Below, in pieces: positions 15,374 to 26,900 of a DNA stretch of 64,000 nucleotides. Origin of the DNA: Coriaria nepalensis (lineage: Eukaryota > Streptophyta > Magnoliopsida > Cucurbitales > Coriariaceae); NCBI GenBank assembly GCA_027186245.1, contig CP114489.1, positions 1,929,501 through 1,993,500 on the forward strand. The letters are read 5' to 3'. The first letter of the stretch is position 1. Each line of letters starts with the position of its first letter. The notes beneath the pieces were generated by a model. The model was not told where the DNA came from and searched no databases. It saw only the letters and a program-made list of their open reading frames with translations. Position numbers and translations under genes: made by a program.

Positions 15374-17140
15374 ATGGAAGGTCTACCGTCCGGTTACCGA
15401 CCCAACGTCGGAGTTTGTCTCATCAACGACGATAATCTGGTACAGAGCTTGGATGCTTCTTAATTTATGAGAAACCCGTTTTGATTGCTTTGTGATTATT
15501 GTACTGGGTATTGTTTTTCTGGAGATTATGCAGAGAGCGTGGTGTATCTTCTATAAAACTGTCTGTAGGTTTTTAAAACCTTGATTTATACACTGATTGA
15601 GATTAAACTGGAAAATGGATTGGTTTCTGATACAATCTATAAAACATTGAACAGATTTATATTTTGGTTTCTCTAAAAATTAAGAGCACAGAAAAGGCAG
15701 AGTCTCCATTCGGCTCAAAGTTCAAAACGAAAATAATATATATATATTCCAGTCTGAAACCATAAACTACAATTTGCTTTAATCGCTCATCTAAAATTTT
15801 GCCAGAACTTCCAATTTTTCCCAATTTCAGTTCGTAACGCTATCAAATGGACACCCGTAAATAATTCTAGTGAAATTTTCATTGCAGGTGTTTGTGGCTT
15901 CAAGATTGAATGTTCCAGGAGCATGGCAGATGCCGCAGGTTAGCACTTGCTCTGTGTTTATATTCTCTCGACGTAACTTAATGGAGCCTAGTGATATGAT
16001 CTTCACATCTCTACTGTTTTATTTGCTAACTTTGCATAAAAAGTCATCATGAAGCCCAGTTATTATTATTAGTAGTAGTAAATGGGAACTGTTTGGAAAA
16101 ATTATTCCCAACTGTTTTCCAACCTCTGCAATGTCTTCATAAGAATAGGTACTCTTTACTCAAAAACTCACTGAGTTAGTGAGTTGGTATAAACTGATAT
16201 TGCCATTGAGGTTTATATTTTATACTAGGCTCGTTTTGGAGTATACCTTTTCTACATACTGCATTTAATCTATTTCCCAAATTGGGCTCTATTTGAATGT
16301 TGATAATAGGGGGGTGTTGAAGATGATGAAGATCCCAAATTGGCAGCTGTTCGAGCATTGCGAGAGGAAACTGGTGTTGTCTCTGCAGAAATTATTGCCG
16401 AGGTTTGCGTTTTTGGGTTCTCCGCTCCCTTTCTTCATGCTTTCTGGCTTCTTCATGCATATCCCTCTCGTAACTAAACTTTGATGATATTCCGACAAAT
16501 TATTTGACCTTGATCTTATGATCTTGTTGGATTGAAAACATTCACACTAGATGAATTATGAAGTCCGGTGAAGTGTGTTCTTCTTAGTAGCTTCTGCTGT
16601 CTAGTAAACAGCTGTCTGTTCACAGGTGCCCAAATGGTTGACTTATGACTTTCCTCCTACCGTGAGGACCAAAGTGAATCGTCTCTGGGGAGGAGGTCAG
16701 TGGCATGGGCAGGCTCAAAAATGGTGGGTCCTAATCTCTTTCTTCAATAGACACATCCCACAAAAGATATATGATAGATTTCTATCATATCTATACACAT
16801 CGAAGACATTAATATATGAATGCATCCCACAAGCAGGTATCTTATGAGATTGACAAAAGACAACAGCGAGGTGAACTTAGCTAATGGCGAAACAGACACG
16901 GAATTCTCTGAGTGGAAATGGGCTACCCCTGATGAAGTTATCGAGCAGGTACAGACACAATAAACTGTTCTTACAAATTTATGTATTGAAACGCTTTTCC
17001 CTAAAAACATATGCTTATAGATAGACTATTTGCAGGCTGCAGATTATAAGAGGCCAACTTATGAAGAAGTGGTCAGGACCTTCAGGCCTTACTTGGAACC
17101 AACTGGGATATCTGGTAAGTGTAAATCGTCCAAGTGGTGA
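15374..17140 (+). CDS. NUDT25: Nudix hydrolase, NUDT25-like (Ap4A hydrolase family), altered Nudix box
   Basis: Six exons (15374-15439, 15888-15938, 16310-16402, 16626-16723, 16837-16948, 17036-17140) join to 174 residues, close to Arabidopsis NUDT25. The matching blocks are GYRPNVGVCLIN, VFVASRLNVPGAWQMPQ, WLTYDFPP, RLWGGGQWHGQAQKWYL and the C-terminus GKCKSSKW. The family hydrolyses dinucleoside polyphosphates such as Ap4A in the cytosol. The Nudix box spans about residues 40-62 (consensus Gx5Ex7REUxEExGU). Here it ends RALREETGVV, so residue 55 is Ala (codon GCA, 16355-16357) where the consensus has the metal-binding or catalytic Glu. The other box residues (E46, R54, E58, E59, G61) are kept. 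The gene otherwise looks intact, so it could encode a weak or non-catalytic protein. The family call is firm; the activity is doubtful. Confidence 0.93.
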
Positions 17141-17526
17141 ACAACGAATATCGTCTCTCTTTCTCTCTCTCTTCCTCCTGTTTTTTTCTTTTTTTACAAA
17201 TTCGGATTCTGTGGAAACTGCATCACCCTGTTGTAAATGGAATGGATGAAAAGCTGTGTCTTGAAGTTGGCCCTTTTTTGCTCTGTTGTTGTCTTATTGC
17301 TGCACAATTTTGTCAAATACTGGTGGGAAATAGTATTGATTACAACATTTTGTATGTATATATTGCATTATTGCTTTTTAACAGGCTACTCAGGTGAACG
17401 TCAAGTAAATTGAAATGAAAATGAAATAAATAATTAAATAATTAAATAATTAAAATAAAAAAAATTATGCAACCATAAAAGTACGTGTAAATTTGTTCGT
17501 GAACGGTTTTCTCAACAGAATCAGAG
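17141..17526. other. Short intergenic region
   Basis: This holds the 3' UTR of the Nudix gene and the promoter and leader of the histone-domain gene in the same orientation. AAT-type repeats occur near 17425-17460. The gap between coding regions is only 386 bases. Confidence 0.5.
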
Positions 17527-19660
17527 ATGGAAACCTCCACGACTCGACCCCTTGAATTCCCTTCCCAAAATCCCAAAACCCTAATCCTGGAAGAGGAAGA
17601 AGAGAGGCATATCCGCATTGCTGGCTTGCTAAAGGACGCTATCTTCAACAACCTCTCCGGCAAGTATGTCAACGAATATCACTCCACCATCAACGCCGAG
17701 CATCTCAAATCCCAAATCGAGCGCCACCTCCTGGAACAACTTCCCTTCTTCCGTACGCCTTCTCATCCTCCATACGCTTCGGTATGTACTCTTCTTATCT
17801 CTCAATCAATCACATTTTCGTGTCATCAAAATCAATGAGGAATGCGAAGCACTTATTATCTTCCTGATTGCTAATTACTTGCTTTTTTTTTTTTTTTTTG
17901 TCTTTTGATAATGGGATTGGGGTGTAGATGATACAGAGGGCTATAGTTGAATTGGGGGAGGAAGGGGGATCGAGTGAGAAGACTATATCCGAGTTTATCA
18001 AGAGGGAGTATGAAGATTTGCCCTGGGCCCACACGGTTCTGGTCAAGCGCCATTTGGGGAAGCTTTGTGAGAGTGGAGAGCTTGAGGGTTCAAAATGTGG
18101 GCTTTATATGTTTCCGGTTGAAGATAAGAAATTGCTGAGGAAGAAAAAGAAAAAGAGGCGAGGGAAGGGGAGGGATTGCCTTCAAAGAGTAGTTAAGGAT
18201 AGAGATGAGATTGACGATGTTAAGAGAAGGAAACAATCACTGAAATTAGGGACTAAAGGTGAAGTGGACAAAGGGATTGAAGAAAAGAGCACTGATTCTT
18301 GTACGGAGCAAAGTAAGGGGATCGAAGAAGATGATCGAGCACAAGGGTGTCTGGTTGGAGTGGTAGAAGAAGCCAGTGAAAGGAAAGATGGAGGAGTTGT
18401 AAAGATTGAAGAAAAGAGTGGAGAAGAAAGACGGGCAATGGAAGAACAGACTGAGGTCCTCTTTAACTTATTATTAACTTAATGGGTTTTTTCTAATGCG
18501 TGATTTCTCTCCACAAGTGTTTAGAGCTTGAAATCAAACTTGGAAATGGGAGTATTACATTCAGCTAACTTGTAACTTAAGTTAGGCTTTACCATTATTT
18601 CCTAGTTCATGAGGTGATTATGGACGTAATACCTTTCCATTTATTTATCATGCCGAAGTTACGGGAATGAATCCCTTGGTGATTAGCTACAACCTCATTC
18701 CCCTAGCTCAACAAGAACCTTATTAAGTCCCTCCCCTAGTTTATATCAACAAAAAGGTATTCCCTTTCGGGTTTATTATAGTCTGTCTTCTGTTTAGGTT
18801 TTGGTAATTGATATTTTCATATTGTATCTGCTTCATGGTAAACTGCAACTTCAGTAATAATGGTCCCAGTTATGTACTGCATATATTGTGTAGGACTATC
18901 ATTCTCTCCCTCCAGCCTCTTTTTTGCTTTCTTGCCATATCTTTCATATATGTTTTTGGGTTCTGATGCATTTGTTGAGGCAAATTCTGACCAGGTTAAA
19001 ACAGCAGAGGAAGATGAAATTATAGCCTACCATTCATGTCCTGAAGAAATATTACCAAGTGAAGAAGAAGTTGATGAACAAAATAAACTGCAAGAAAAAC
19101 TACATGAGGTGAGCGATCAAAACAAGCAGCAGCAGGAAGAACAGCCAACACCTCGACGAGGCCGAGGCAGACCTCCCAAAGCTAAAACAGGTGATGAAAC
19201 AGAATCCGAGGTTGGTAAAAGCTCGGGTTCTCATAACAACCAGGAAGGGAAGTCACCATTAAAGCTTGGGCAAGGTAGACCTTCCAAATCAAGAACAGAT
19301 GAAGAACCATATTCCAAGGTGTTACGACAACTACCCTTAGATTCTCCCTCAAAAATTCGAGGCAGAGGAAGGCCTCCTAAGCCAAAATCAGAAGATGTTC
19401 AGACTAGTTCTAGTATTCAACTTTATATCGAAGAGCCACCGAATATAATTCCAGACAGTGCGGCTCCACCTCCTCGTCCTATATCAAAGACATATGAGGG
19501 CATGGCTAGAGGTGTATTATTACCCAGTAATAACCATCATCATAATGAAAAACAACGGCTGAAGTTGCCCTGCATTAGGGGCAGAGGAAGGGGAAGGGGC
19601 AGTGGCAGAGGAAGGCTGCCTATGGTGAGAGAAACCATAGATTGTACGGTTTCCAGATGA
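17527..19660 (+). CDS. Linker-histone-domain (H1/H5) protein with AT-hooks
   Basis: Exons 17527-17781, 17928-18455 and 18995-19660 join in phase to 482 residues. The N-terminus is acidic. A winged-helix GH1-like domain spans about residues 67-150: HPPYASMIQRAI, ISEFIKREYEDLP, LVKRHLGKLCESGEL. A Lys-rich stretch (KKKKKRRGKG) and a long charged region follow. Three AT-hooks or AT-hook-like motifs lie at about 315-323 (RRGRGRPPK), 353-359 (GQGRPSK) and 382-390 (IRGRGRPPK). A Gly-Arg-rich tail (RGRGRGRGSGRGR) lies near 460-475. This architecture (H1 globular domain plus AT-hooks) is that of plant HMGA-type proteins, which bind AT-rich DNA in nuclear chromatin, but the protein is larger than typical HMGA (about 200 residues). 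The exon-3 acceptor is the least certain junction. Confidence 0.82.
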
Positions 19661-20961
19661 GACATAAAAACATGCTTCTAATAATATGCTCCTCCCTCTC
19701 CCTGTAGAAAGAGCATTCTACTACTACATTGCATTTTTCTTCTTCAAAACACTAAGAATATTCTCTTACTGAGGAAGGTTCAGTGACAGAAAATAAACAG
19801 CTCATTCACTTTTTATTGAGGTTGTAGAATTGCTGTCTTATAAGCTCAGGAAGCTATTTACCTCCATTCTTTTTTTCATAATATATATATATATATATAT
19901 ATATCGATAAGCACGTGTGGTTTCGGGTCGGCACCGCACTGAAGTTTTGCCGTGCGGGGGCCTAAACTGCACCACATTTCTATTTCTTTGACACCGCACC
20001 GTGCTAGTCAATTTCAGTGCAGTGGCAGGTGGTGCGATGTGTGGTTTTCAAAAAAAAATTTTCATCACTTGCATTTTAATTTCTTTTTTTATTTTTAAAT
20101 ATTCTATAATTATTTTTATATTCTTATAAGAGAGAGTTACAATTTGACCTATATTATATTATTATTATTTTCTTTACTATAATTTTTTTCTAAAGAATTT
20201 TATTTCATATATCTGCTCTTCTTTTAGAAGCAGATTTAAGATGCATTCATCTTAAATTTTCCCAATAATTTTCTATTTATTAAAGTATTTTTAATTATTC
20301 ACACATTTCAACTTTTATATAAAAAAAAAAGATCAAAATATAATCATAAGAACAATCTAAATAAAATTATCAAATTATATTATCAAAATTTACAATCAAA
20401 TAATCAAGAACTTTATAAATTATCAAATTGTATCAGCAAAATATTTGAAATTTATATAATTTTTTTAAAAAAATTCAAAATGTAAAACCCCTCACACCAT
20501 ATATTTTTTTGGAGAGAAAACTGACCGCATCATATCAAAACATATAATTTGATCGGTTTCAAAATGATTACACCTCTATATATATATATTTATATTTTTT
20601 TTCCCCTTTTACTCCTTTTGAATCTGTTTTTCATCAAAAATTCCAACGACTTTTCGCAGCAAAATTTGATTAGTATAATGCAAAAATTACACAAGTAGAA
20701 ATCAAAACAAAAAAAAAAACAACCCTAATTTACCATAAGGTGGGACCATAAAATTCAGCTCACTTAACATTATCGATGTATATCAAGAAAGAAAACAAAT
20801 GCAAAATCAGATTTGGGATACTCAAAAAATTGATTTTCGTAAAATCTTTTTCTTTTCCATTTTTGGTACTATGATTTACAATCTTCACAATTCCTATTCT
20901 ATATACAGATCATACAGCACAAAACATTCCAGCAAGCAAACCAAGAAGAAACAACACTAGT
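19661..20961. other. AT-rich intergenic DNA with a GC-rich repeat patch
   Basis: Two genes converge here. A (TA)n tract lies at about 19880-19904. Directly after it (19905-20050) is a GC-richer patch with repeated short words such as gcaccgca, cggtg and gtgcgg, on both strands. This is typical of a decayed repeat or small transposon. The rest is AT-rich and shows no gene. Confidence 0.45.
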
Positions 20962-23900
20962 TTACGGCTTATGTTGAGCATAGATTGATGTCTGAATTGC
21001 TTGCTTGCGAGACAGTGCTTTACCATTCACCAACACTTGCTCCCGGAAATCAACTCGAATCGATTTGAACCGGTAATGCTATTTCAATATACCATGAAAA
21101 ACAACTTAATTAAGAATTGGCTAAATTATCACAAAAATATATTAGATGAGAGCATGTAAGAATAGTTTGAAATATATACCTTCCCGTTAAATGAAAAATC
21201 AAAGCCACGAAAATGGGGATCTAACAATGTTAGCTGATCACCCTCCTTGATCTGAGAAAAGAAGGATTGATTAATCATAGAGAGAAATTAAAGCAGGAAG
21301 ATGATATGATATTGTGGGACACAAGCTCAACATTTTATACGTATACCAAGCGAATTCTTATTAAGGAACTCAAGTTCACTTACTGTATCACTGCGCACGC
21401 CATACAATGATAACACAAAGCAAATTTGATTTGAATCACATACTAAATAATACCTGCAAAGCAGCACAGGTTGAGGATATGACTATCTCGATACTTGGCC
21501 AAAAGAAAAGAAAGAGAAAAATAGAATGTCTCCCCTTATATTTTGAATAAAATAGATTAATGAGGAGCAGCGCTTAGGAAAAATGGGAATTCCCAAGGCC
21601 CAGTCTGGAGTTTATGTGCAAACTCGCAATTCAAACATTTTAGCAAATGCAAGCTAATCAGTTGTTCATTTACGAACCCAGGCCCATAATTTTCTAATTT
21701 TTTGAACAAGAGATGCATGAAACCTTAAGGAAAACTTCTGTTATGGTTTGAAACTTAGAGGGAGAGTTTAATATCAGACTAGTATTCAAAACTAGTACCA
21801 ATATTTGGTTGCAAAGTTCACTGGGTTTTCTTGGTAAAATTTTCAGATGTTTGCAGTTGGCTGTGCTGTGTATTTCATTATTTTTTGGCTCTTTTAGCCT
21901 TTGTTTTTCTCGGGGTAGAGCCCCTCAATGCTGACTTGCCGGAAAAACAGGCTGGTCCTATATGTTACTGACATTAATTTCCCAAATACTGAGTTCCCTG
22001 ATGAGGAAAAAGTGATAGGTGTAATAGAACTGATTTGATCTGGACTTGGTAGAATAGGTAGAATAACAGCCAACAAAGTGAACTTACAGGGGCGCAATAT
22101 TGTCATGCTTTATGAAGAACAGCACTTTTCCCACTACTGCAACAGCTTTGTTCAGACCCTCTGAAAGCAGACACACAGTGCCTCTTCTGTATGAGGAATT
22201 CACTTCAATAAACATAAGATACATGAAGAGAGTTTAGTATATTCTCATTAAAAGGACAAACAGAAGAGAGAACATATAAAAAAATTTCATGATCAAATCT
22301 ACAATCAAGCATCATGGAGAAGTGAGAGAATCTGGTAGCTTACAATACACATCAGTCAGCGATGATGCCAAAGAAGTAAGTCGTTTAGATTTTCCATGTC
22401 CCTGAAATTTTAATGAAGAAAGAAAAAACCCTGACAAACTAGAGTCACTTCTCAGAGAAGTTGAAACAACATCAAACAAGTCACATGCATAATCACAAAA
22501 GAAATTGCATTACCCTCAGCAAGGATTCCAACTTGTCAAGAAGATTAACAATCTTTTGGACCTCATTAGCAGCATTGAGACCAGGATCCAAAAAAGCAGC
22601 AGCTTCAAATCCACTGAGGGCCCTATCATAGTTCTCCAGATATCTGTTGACCTGAAGAGAGAAGTTCCATCAAATACTCATTAAAGGTTAGATACAAGTA
22701 CCAAACAGAATTTGAATTGTCTCTCTCTCTATGCACCTACAGATATATTACACATTATTTTGTTTACAATAGGTACTGACTATTTTAAGCGAGCATGAAC
22801 TTAGCACTACTTGTATAAATATGACTAAGACTTGCCATCTACTGAGTTGCCCTTCCAATATGCTCAATTGCTGAGTTCTAACAGAATGTAACTGTTTCAT
22901 AATTTACTCAAAGAATTCCAAGGCAATTTCATATTTCCAAATAACCCTGAAGGGAATAGTGAAGAAAATATTCAACTTACAGTTGCACAGTTGAAATATA
23001 AGTCTGGATTAGAATTCATTACTTCATCTTTTTCCTGAAAAGTATTGATAAAACTTGCAAGTATATTATGGTCCAGAGGGAAAACAGACATGAATTCCAG
23101 TGAGGGGAGTCAGATTATACTCACAGCATTTTGGTATGCCCTTAAAGACTGCTGCAGTTTACTATGATCCCATGCTCCATTCACGAAAAAGCTTGTAAGG
23201 CATGCATTTCCCAAGTTATCTGCATATAAAGAAAGAACAATATTGGTGTAAAAAATTAGCCTACAGAATCATATGAAAAGCAATTTTATAATTCAAAGGA
23301 ATTGCATCACACACATATAGACATCAGATAGAATACTTCTTTATACTTTTATTATTAACCAGAAAAAGGGCGGAGATATCAAAAGGGAGAATAAAAGCCT
23401 TTATGCCAATATAAGTGCAATAGGCAGATTTAACTTCGTTTGTCCATTAAAAATGTCAATAATAGATAGCTTACACCAAGAATTCCCATCCTTGACATCC
23501 AAAGTAATAGCTTCCTTGGCATGTTGAATGCTCTTCTCAACAAGTTCCGCCTGATTCTCAGTACCTACAAAAGCAAAAATTTTGGACGAAGGTAACTAGT
23601 ATGTCTTGAAAGGCTGAACTGATAGTCACTTTAGTACTAAACATGGCACAATACATCTGTGAGCCAACATTTTCTGATTTTTTAGATGGAGAAGGGGCAC
23701 ACTACATCAGTAACACAAAAAAGTAAGCCCAACATGAACCAACATGGTACACTACATCAATAACATGAAAAGTAAGCCACCCCTTACAATCTATTGCGCT
23801 AAAATGATTAACACAAAGCATTTAGAATTCATCAGCATAAAACACCTAAGCCACACATGAGATATCAACCCCAAGTTTGATAGTAAATGATCTGCGAGAG

Positions 23901-26900
23901 ATGGGCCAAATTTCATGTCTAAGCAAGGCTTCTCTCCGCAATTGTTTCATCTTTCTAAGACAATTCATCATCATCGTCATCAAAGCCTATTCCTGTTATC
24001 TTCGGAATCGGCTGCACGGATATTGATTCTTCAAATTATGCGATCTTCCCACATATTATCGCCTAATCCAAGATTTAGGATGTCTTCTTTCACCACGCTC
24101 ACCCAAGTTTTCAATGGCCTACCTTTCCTTCTACGCCTTTCACTTACCTGCCAATCTAAATTTTGTCGAATTGGGGCCGTGTTTGGTCTCCTCTGCACAT
24201 AACCAAACTATGTTAGACGTCTCTCCTTAATTTTGTTCTCTATAAGGGCTATACCTAGATAACTCATAATGATGTCATTCCTAATTTTATCCTTGCGTGT
24301 TTTACCACACATTTATCTTAATATACACATCTCTGCTACCGTCATCTTATGCATATGTTGTCCCGTAGTGGCCCAACACTCTGAACCATAAAGCATAGCT
24401 GGTCAAATGATCATCTTGTAATACTTTCTTTTCAACCTCATGGGCATCCTCTATCGCATAAGACTTCTGACATCATCCTCCATTTCATCCAACTGGCTTT
24501 AGTCTTATAGTTTATATCCTCTCGAATGTCCCCATTCTTTTGGATAATAGATCATATATAACAAAAAGCTTCACACACTGGAGACCTCCCTACCGTCGAT
24601 CTCAATTGGATTACCACTCCTTTGAGATTCGGGACCAAAATTACAAGCTAGATATTCCATTTTCGAACGACTAATTCTAAAACCTTTACTCTCTAGAGTC
24701 TCTCGCCACCTATCTATTTTTCGACTTAAACCTTCTCTAGTTTCATCAATTAGGATGATACCATCTACAAACAATATACACCAAGGTATCTCATTCTTAA
24801 TATATTTTGTCAGCCCATCCATAACCAAAGCAAAGAAGTATGGACTTAAAGTCGACCGTTGGTGAAGTCCTATTGTAATAGGAAATTCACTAGACATCCC
24901 ACCTACTGACCGAACATTGATTTCAGTCCCTTCATATATATCTGTGATATCTTCATATTCATCCTTAATGATATCAATATAATATTGATGCACATTCTTC
25001 CTTCCAAGTACACATCAAATTAATTCCCTAGGCACTCTATCATAAGCTTGCTCTCAATCAATAAATATCATATGCAGACTCCTTTTTTTTTCTATATTTT
25101 TCTATCATTTATCTAATAAAAAAGATTACTTCCGTTGTAAACCTACTCGGTATAAAATCAAATTGATTCTTTGATACAGTGGTGAGATTCCTAAGTCTCT
25201 ACTTCATAACCCTCTTCTAAACGGATACCACAATGCTATGTTTCTATGATTCTGACATTTTCCTAGTATCTAAAATCCTATTAAAAAACCTAGTCAGCAA
25301 TTGGATCCCAACTTCTCTCATCTGGTCCAACTGTCTACCCCGGTTTCATCTTTTTTCAGGCTTCTCTTACTTCCTTAGTACTACTACCTATATGATGAAA
25401 CACTAGGTGTCTCCCTTCCAGCGAATCAGATCCTTCTAAGTTTAACCCATCAACACCTGTCTCATTTAGTAGGATCTCGAAGTAATTCCTCCATCTACCC
25501 AAAGTAGTTTTATCTTGCATTAGAACTTTACCATCTTCATGCTTGACACACCTAAACATCACTCAGAATCCTTAATTTTCTGATCTCTGGCTTTCGCTAT
25601 CTTGAAGATACCTTTCTCCCCCTCTTTTGTACCTAGCCTATCATACAAATCATCATACGCTCTATTCTTAGCATCTCATATTGCTTTACTACTTAGTCTT
25701 GTCTTGTTTATAAAGCTCATACAACTCTTGATCTCTATCTTTTTGTCAATTCTTGAGCCGTGTTTTCTTTTTCCTAATGACTTGTTGGACCTCATTGTTC
25801 CACCACCATGTCTCATTGTCATGTCTTCCCATTCCTTTAGCCTCTCCAAGCACTTCCCTTACCTCACTCCTAAATTGTTAGCTATATATTCAAAAAACTC
25901 AGAGCTACCAATATTATCCTTAAGCCTTTCGTTCTCACAACCTTCTAAGACTAACTGACTATCTAATACCTTATTTCTAAATATGGCATATATCTCCCTT
26001 CAAAGTCCACCACTTAATTCTTGGCCTAACCTGACATTTGTCTACTCTATTCATGCTCATAAGACAAATATCCAAGATTAATAACTTATGTTGGGTCGTT
26101 AAACACTCCTAGTATCACCTTGCAATTTTTACACCTACCTAGATCTCGTCTCCTAACAAGTAAGTAATCAATTTGACTTTATTATGCTCACTCTTAAAAG
26201 TCATTAAATGATCCTCCATCTTCTTATAGAAAGTATTTACTATCTCAAAATCACTAGCTAATACAAAGTCTAAAATAGAAATTCTCATATTGTTTGAAAC
26301 TACAAAACCATGACCTCTATAAACCCTCTCATACCCAACTTTATCTTTACCTACATGACCATTTAAATCACCACCTAAGAAAACCTTGTCTGAAATGGGG
26401 ATTTCATTAACTAACTCTCTCAAAGTGTCCCAAAAGTTGTTCTAAGTCTCATCATATAATCTCACTTAGGGTGCATAGGTACTAATAATATGCACTATCT
26501 CCAATTATAAGGCTAAAGTAATGCTTATAATCCTATCCCCAAACTTCCTAACAACAACTATTGTATCCATATAGGCTTTATCCACCACTATTCCCACCCC
26601 ATTCTTAATTTTATCTGTTCCTGAATAAAAAACTTTGAATCTCTTAGCCTTGTTCCTCATCCACTTTGTCTCTTGAAGACAAACTATATTAAGCTATATT
26701 TACCTTCCTTCTACGCATGACATCCACTAATTATATTGACTTACCATTCAATGTTCCTATATTCCACGGGACTAACCTAATCTTCCTAATTCTAGTATGA
26801 ACTAGCTTCTTTACTCGCCCCCATCCAGAATGGTGCGAGAACCCTTACCTATTTAACACTACAACCGGATGCCGCTGCAGTGCATCTTGCTTATTTGACA

